DNA of 8,385 nucleotides. It comes from Propionibacteriaceae bacterium (GTDB lineage: Bacteria; Actinomycetota; Actinomycetes; Propionibacteriales; Propionibacteriaceae). The translations under genes and the position numbers were made by a program. Every line of letters starts with the position of its first letter. The first letter of the stretch is position 1. Of this stretch, positions 5,228 to 8,385 are shown one piece after another. The stretch is from positions 1-8,385 of the forward strand of contig JAITSW010000229.1 of assembly GCA_031287505.1 (NCBI GenBank), read 5' to 3'. The notes under the pieces were generated by a model. The model saw nothing but the letters and a program-made list of their open reading frames with translations. It had not been told where the DNA came from and ran no database searches.

Positions 5228-7146
5228 CCACCGGCCGGCGGCTCTGGGAGCGACGGTATGCGGGCTTGGTCCTGGCGGCGGCGTGCCTGCTGGCGGTGCT
5301 GTGCTGCCTGGCAGCCTACGAGTGGGACAACAAGTACACCGCCGCCGAGCCTCGGGGCAATGCCGGGGTGCTGGTGCTCACCGAGCAGGATCTTGCCTCC
5401 CATCCTGTGGTGCCGCTGGTGAGCGGCTGGGAATACTACGCGGACAAGCTGCTGGCTCCCGGAGATGTGGTCGGTGCCACCCCGGACGCGACGGTGTTCA
5501 TCGGCGAGTATGGCGGCTTCGACGCCGGGGGTCGATCTGCCTCGCCCCATGGCAGCGCGACCTATCGGCTGGTGATCGAGTTGCCTGAGCATCGGGCGCA
5601 ATACCTGCTGGAACTGCCGGAGATCTTCTCCGCCTACCGCGCCTGGGTGAACTCCGAACTCGTGGCGGAAATGGGCGACCCCTACCCCCAGACCTACCGT
5701 CCCGAGACCAAAACCCGGACGGTTCAGTTCGACGCCGCCTCAAAGGTGGAGCTCCTGATCGCGGTCTCAGACTGGTCGCACCTGTACAGCGGAATGACCT
5801 ACCCGCCGCTGTTCGGCACCCCGGAGGCGGTCTTCGCGGTGGCTTCCGCGCGGCTCGTGGTGCGTGCCGTGATCGATGCCTTCGCGCTCGCCATCGGGGC
5901 GCTCGCTCTGCTCGTCGGCATTCTGAGTCGCCGGGCATCCCTCGCCACTCGCTACGGGCTGCTCTGCGTCTTCTTCACCGGCACCACTGCCTACCCGCTG
6001 GTGAAAGAGCTGGCCGGGAGCTTCTACCCGCTCTATCTAATCGAGAATCTGTCGTTCAATGCGATGCTGCTGGTCGCTGTGCTGCTGCAGGGTGCGATCC
6101 TGCGCACCCGTGGGCGGTGGGAGCGGGGGTTCGCGGGCTTCGGCGGGCTCGTCCTGGCGGCGTCTGTGGCGCTTCCGTTCGCACTGCAGAGCCACGACCT
6201 GTGGGTGGTGGCCGGTTACTCCGCTTTGGCCACCGCCTATCAGTGGGTCACGGCGGCTTTCCTGACCGTCGGTGCTGTAGTCGCGCTGTGGGGCGGACGG
6301 GCATCTGCGCTGGCGTTGGCGGTCGGAATGATTGCGTTCGACACCACCCTCGTCATGGATCGCCTGCTGCCCTGGCACGAACCGCTGATCACCGGATGGT
6401 TCTACGAGTTGGGAAGTTTCGCGCTGGTCGGATGCATTGGCGTGGTGGTGGCGCGCGACCTGGCGGCCAGCTATCGGGAGAATCTGGTGCTGGCCGAGCG
6501 GATGGACTCCCTTACCCGCCTGACCCGGCTGCAGGAGCAGAACTACCACCTCATGGAAGCCCGGATCACCGAGGCGAAAGCCGCCCGGCACGACCTGCGA
6601 CACCACCTCATCGCGATCTCCCGCCTTCTGGACGGCGGCCACTTAGACAAGCTGGCGGCCTACGTCCGCAACATCGCGGCACCCGACCCACAGCCCATCG
6701 AATACTCCCGCAACCAGGTGGTGAACGTGCTGCTGGGACACTTCGGCGCGCTCGCTGAGCAGTCTGGTGTAAGTCTCAGGCTCAGCCTGAACGTGGAGCC
6801 GTCCCTCGGCCTGCCCGATCCAGACCTCGCCACCGTCGTGTCCAACCTGCTGGAAAACGCCCTGGAAGCCTGCTCCCGGACACCGGCTGGCGAACGGTGG
6901 ATCAACGTCACCATGACTCAGAAGCCCTCGCTGCTCGCCATCTCGCTGGAAAACAGCGCCCACGCCGCACCGCCCACCCGCGAGGGCGGATTCGGCTCGT
7001 CCAAGGCTCCCGGACGGAAGGGCTACGGCCTCGACTCTATCCGCTTGGTGGCCGTCCGCCTGGGCGGTGACGCCGACTTCTCCTACGACCCGGCGGCGAG
7101 GGTCTTCCGCAGCACCGTCCTGCTGCCGCTGCACCCACCTGCCTAA
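5224..7146 (+). CDS. Sensor histidine kinase, 7TMR-DISM-like with GHKL (AgrC/LytS-like) ATPase domain
   Basis: This is the membrane kinase partner of the LytTR regulator; numbering is for the 640-residue form from CTG 5224. Residues 1-13 are cytoplasmic and basic, and 14-32 form membrane helix 1. Residues about 33-205 are an outside beta-rich domain resembling the DISMED2/jelly-roll ectodomain of 7TMR-DISM receptors (SGWEYYADKLL; GSATYRLVIELPE about 110; FSAYRAWVNSELV about 135). Residues about 212-413 give seven further membrane helices. A coiled linker (about 418-452) leads to the phosphoacceptor helix ARHDLRHHLIAISRLL, with H456 in the RHD position used by AgrC-type kinases. The ATPase domain has the N box SNLLENALEA (541-549) and glycine motifs GGFGSSK (588-594) and GRKGYGLDSI (597-606). 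All key residues are present. Start choice: CTG 5224 has a good ribosome site and overlaps the previous stop; an annotation limited to ATG/GTG/TTG would choose GTG 5149 (665 residues). The 3' end is partly duplicated just downstream. Confidence 0.88.
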   Translation: MTTGRRLWERRYAGLVLAAACLLAVLCCLAAYEWDNKYTAAEPRGNAGVLVLTEQDLASHPVVPLVSGWEYYADKLLAPGDVVGATPDATVFIGEYGGFDAGGRSASPHGSATYRLVIELPEHRAQYLLELPEIFSAYRAWVNSELVAEMGDPYPQTYRPETKTRTVQFDAASKVELLIAVSDWSHLYSGMTYPPLFGTPEAVFAVASARLVVRAVIDAFALAIGALALLVGILSRRASLATRYGLLCVFFTGTTAYPLVKELAGSFYPLYLIENLSFNAMLLVAVLLQGAILRTRGRWERGFAGFGGLVLAASVALPFALQSHDLWVVAGYSALATAYQWVTAAFLTVGAVVALWGGRASALALAVGMIAFDTTLVMDRLLPWHEPLITGWFYELGSFALVGCIGVVVARDLAASYRENLVLAERMDSLTRLTRLQEQNYHLMEARITEAKAARHDLRHHLIAISRLLDGGHLDKLAAYVRNIAAPDPQPIEYSRNQVVNVLLGHFGALAEQSGVSLRLSLNVEPSLGLPDPDLATVVSNLLENALEACSRTPAGERWINVTMTQKPSLLAISLENSAHAAPPTREGGFGSSKAPGRKGYGLDSIRLVAVRLGGDADFSYDPAARVFRSTVLLPLHPPA

Positions 7147-7218
7147 GGAAGCGCTTACATCCATTGGATTTTTGGATTCATAGTCGGAGCTGCACCCGCC
7201 TGCCTAAGAAGGCGCTGA
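7128..7218 (+). repeat. Duplicated 3' end of the kinase gene, 30-bp direct repeat
   Basis: The last codons and stop of the kinase gene plus flank (7128-7157, GCTGCACCCACCTGCCTAAG and 10 more bases) recur at 7189-7218 with 26 of 30 positions identical, including the TAA. The 61-bp offset is not a multiple of three. The perfect palindrome AAGCGCTT (7149-7156) lies in the first copy and is altered in the second. The second copy leads directly into the long repeat region that follows. Confidence 0.75.
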
Positions 7219-7228
7219 TTGTCGAGGC

Positions 7229-7650
7229 AGTAGTCGCCCAAACCCGGGCTCAAGCCGATTCCACGAATCTAAGCACGCAGGCCAACGGTCGAGCCCGCCT
7301 GCTTAGCCCAATCAGCAACAGCTTTGGTGCCATTATTGCCAGAGCCGGTCGAGCCCGCCCGAACCCAGGCTCAAGAGTTGGGCGTCACCGAGACTCAAGG
7401 TTGGGCGTCACCGATTCCACCGTCCGGAAACGTCGAGCCCGCCCAAACCCGGGCTCAAGCCGATTCCACAAATCTAAGCGCAGGCCAACGGTCGAGCCCG
7501 CTCGAACCTGCCTGCTTAGCCCAATCAGCAACAGCGTTGTTGCCATTATTGCCAGAGACGTTTGAGCCCGCCCGTACCCGGGCTTACGAGTTGGGTGCCA
7601 CCGATTCCACCATCCGGAAACGTCGAGCCGCCCGTACCCAGGCTCAAGAG
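7229..7650. repeat. Mosaic non-coding repeat region with palindromic GAGCCCG elements
   Basis: A core GTCGAGCCCG or close variant begins at about 7233 (truncated), 7288, 7348, 7432, 7491, 7560 and 7622. In several copies it is completed by CGGGCTC or CAGGCTC, giving hairpins such as GAGCCCG (7435-7441) with CGGGCTC (7449-7455). Longer blocks repeat too. The sequence from 7235 recurs from 7440 (offset 205). The GCTTAGCCCAATCAGCAACAG block at about 7301 recurs at 7514 (offset 213). TTGGGCGTCACCGA appears at 7378, 7401 and, as a variant, 7591. CCGATTCCAC appears at 7255, 7411, 7460 and 7601. Offsets shift from block to block and are partly not multiples of three, so the open frames across it are not credible genes. 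It fills the gap between the kinase and the secreted protein gene. Confidence 0.8.
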
Positions 7651-7854
7651 GTCTTGACGAGTTTGACCATGGGGGCCAGCAGTGGTCGGCGTGTCTAGGC
7701 CAAGTCATCAGGTTTTCGGGGCGGCAACCTATCGTTCGGGACAAAACTGTGGCCGTCGGTGGGCGTATGCGGTTTTATTGAACTCGGATGAGTCACAAGC
7801 CGCCCACTGGAGGTGCGGCTCTGGTGGCATGTCAGTCTGGGGAAAGGACAACAA
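7651..7854 (+). other. Leader region of the secreted-protein gene
   Basis: No gene is seen. TTGACG (7654-7659) and TTGACC (7663-7668) resemble -35 boxes but lack a well-spaced -10. AGGTT (7710-7714) with AACCT (7726-7730), and AGCCG with CGGCT enclosing CAC/GTG (7798-7820), could fold as small hairpins, the second about 35 bases before the start codon. The ribosome site AAAGGA (7843-7848) is 6 bases before ATG 7855. Promoter position is undetermined. Confidence 0.4.
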
Positions 7855-8385
7855 ATGATCACATGTCGAGCATCCCGGGTGGCGAAGGCCGCGTCGGCGT
7901 TGCTGAGTTTGGCGTTGGTGGGCGGGCTGATGGTCGGCACGGCCGCTCCCGCATGGGCTGAGCCGGGCACGTCCGGCGGCACCTACACCCCCTACAGCGG
8001 GCAGACCCGGTGGGACGACCCCGCTACCGGGTTCACCTACTTCGATGTCGCCGGAAACGACCCTCGCAACCTGTCGGATTCCGACGCCTTCCTGCGACAG
8101 GTGCTGACCGCCTATACGCCGACCAACACCAACTTGTCCGAGAAATGGCGCTACCTCGGGCTGCTGGCCGCCGTGAGCAACAACACCTTCTTCGGCGACG
8201 CTTACAGCCTGGATGATGCCAACCAGACCAAGCACTACGGGATCTCCACCGACCGGGGCTTCATCCGCGGCTTCCTGGACGAAGTCTTCGCCGACGGTCA
8301 AATCCCGGTGCACGAGGGCGGGGGGCTAAACCAGGCCGTCTCGGTCAGGGCGGCCGCGCAACAGATCTTGGACGACACCGGCCTG
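7855..8385 (+). CDS. Secreted protein of unknown family, 3' end outside the window
   Basis: The frame is open from ATG 7855 to the window end (177 codons seen, no stop). The start is supported by AAAGGA 6 bases upstream and by a good signal peptide: basic MITCRASRVAK, a hydrophobic stretch about 14-28 (ALLSLALVGGLMVG), then AAPAWA with cleavage expected before E36. The mature part starts EPGTSGGTYTPYSG and continues with WDDPATGFTYFDVAGNDPRN, an LSDSDAFLRQVLTAY helix, and an AVSNNTFFGDAYSLDDANQT segment. I recognise no domain. It may be a larger surface protein whose later domains and anchor are cut off. G/C-rich codon use matches the operon at 2714-7146. It is the next gene after the sensor operon on the same strand, but separated from it by a 500-bp repeat region, so it is probably transcribed on its own. 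Confidence 0.8.
   Translation, partial: MITCRASRVAKAASALLSLALVGGLMVGTAAPAWAEPGTSGGTYTPYSGQTRWDDPATGFTYFDVAGNDPRNLSDSDAFLRQVLTAYTPTNTNLSEKWRYLGLLAAVSNNTFFGDAYSLDDANQTKHYGISTDRGFIRGFLDEVFADGQIPVHEGGGLNQAVSVRAAAQQILDDTGL

Noticed and set aside
7435..7455. Intrinsic terminator for the sensor operon
   Set aside because: The GAGCCCG/CGGGCTC hairpin is good but is followed by CAAGCC with no T-tract, and similar hairpins recur several times, so it is recorded as a repeat element.
7229..7650. CRISPR array
   Set aside because: Cores vary in sequence, spacing is irregular (55-84), the inter-core sequences are themselves repeated, and no cas gene is near.
7164..7744. Open frames of 119-133 codons on both strands in the repeat region
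   Set aside because: Repeat offsets such as 205 and 190 are not multiples of three. No ribosome site or domain is present, and the frames exist because the repeats lack stops.
7729..8313. Minus-strand frame of 194 codons
   Set aside because: It is the complement of the secreted protein gene, which has a signal peptide, ribosome site and sensible codon use.

Overview
The window looks like a chromosomal accessory region of a high-GC Gram-positive bacterium, most likely an Actinomycetota member. The reasons are strongly G/C-ending codons in the large genes from 2.7 to 7.1 kb and after 7.8 kb, GTG starts, an Ala-rich signal peptide with an AWA cleavage site, and a decayed ATPase of the AAA/DUF4143 type common in actinobacteria. 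Genus cannot be read from the sequence.

Layout. (1) Positions 1-2713 form a repeat-rich, visibly lower-GC accessory zone. Four blocks of a degenerate 13-bp tandem repeat (1-52, 742-906, 2465-2509, 2571-2665) separate two cargo items. One is a broken AAA/DUF4143 ATPase gene (130-662), whose middle is deleted with a frame change at the junction. The other is a type II toxin-antitoxin operon of HigBA type (950-2342). Its antitoxin carries an N-terminal HTH fused to an ImmA/IrrE-like zinc peptidase domain (HELGH). A perfect 8-3-8 palindrome lies just upstream of the toxin start, where an autoregulatory operator would be expected. An identical 83-bp sequence (741-823 and 2583-2665) flanks the toxin-antitoxin operon as a direct repeat.

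(2) Positions 2714-7146 hold a tightly packed three-gene operon of much higher GC: a LytTR-type response regulator, a 590-aa exported membrane-anchored surface protein, and a 7TMR-DISM-like GHKL sensor kinase. Junctions are stop|GTG with no gap, then an apparent CTG start that overlaps the previous stop codon (CTGA). The regulator and kinase form a recognisable two-component pair of the LytTR/AgrC-like class. The surface protein between them has a beta-helix-like region, a probable Fn3/Asp-box domain, a Pro/Gly/Ser stalk and a C-terminal membrane anchor. It is the best candidate for an undescribed third component, for example an extracellular ligand or wall sensor working with the kinase ectodomain.

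(3) Positions 7128-7650 are a non-coding mosaic of direct repeats. They begin with a duplicated copy of the 3' end of the kinase gene, then carry seven copies of a GTCGAGCCCG-containing element, several able to form GAGCCCG/CGGGCTC hairpins. (4) After a leader of about 200 bp, a secreted protein of unknown family starts at 7855 and runs off the window end. It could be a target of the upstream sensor system, but no binding site was found that shows this.

No rRNA, tRNA, intact transposase or CRISPR array was seen.
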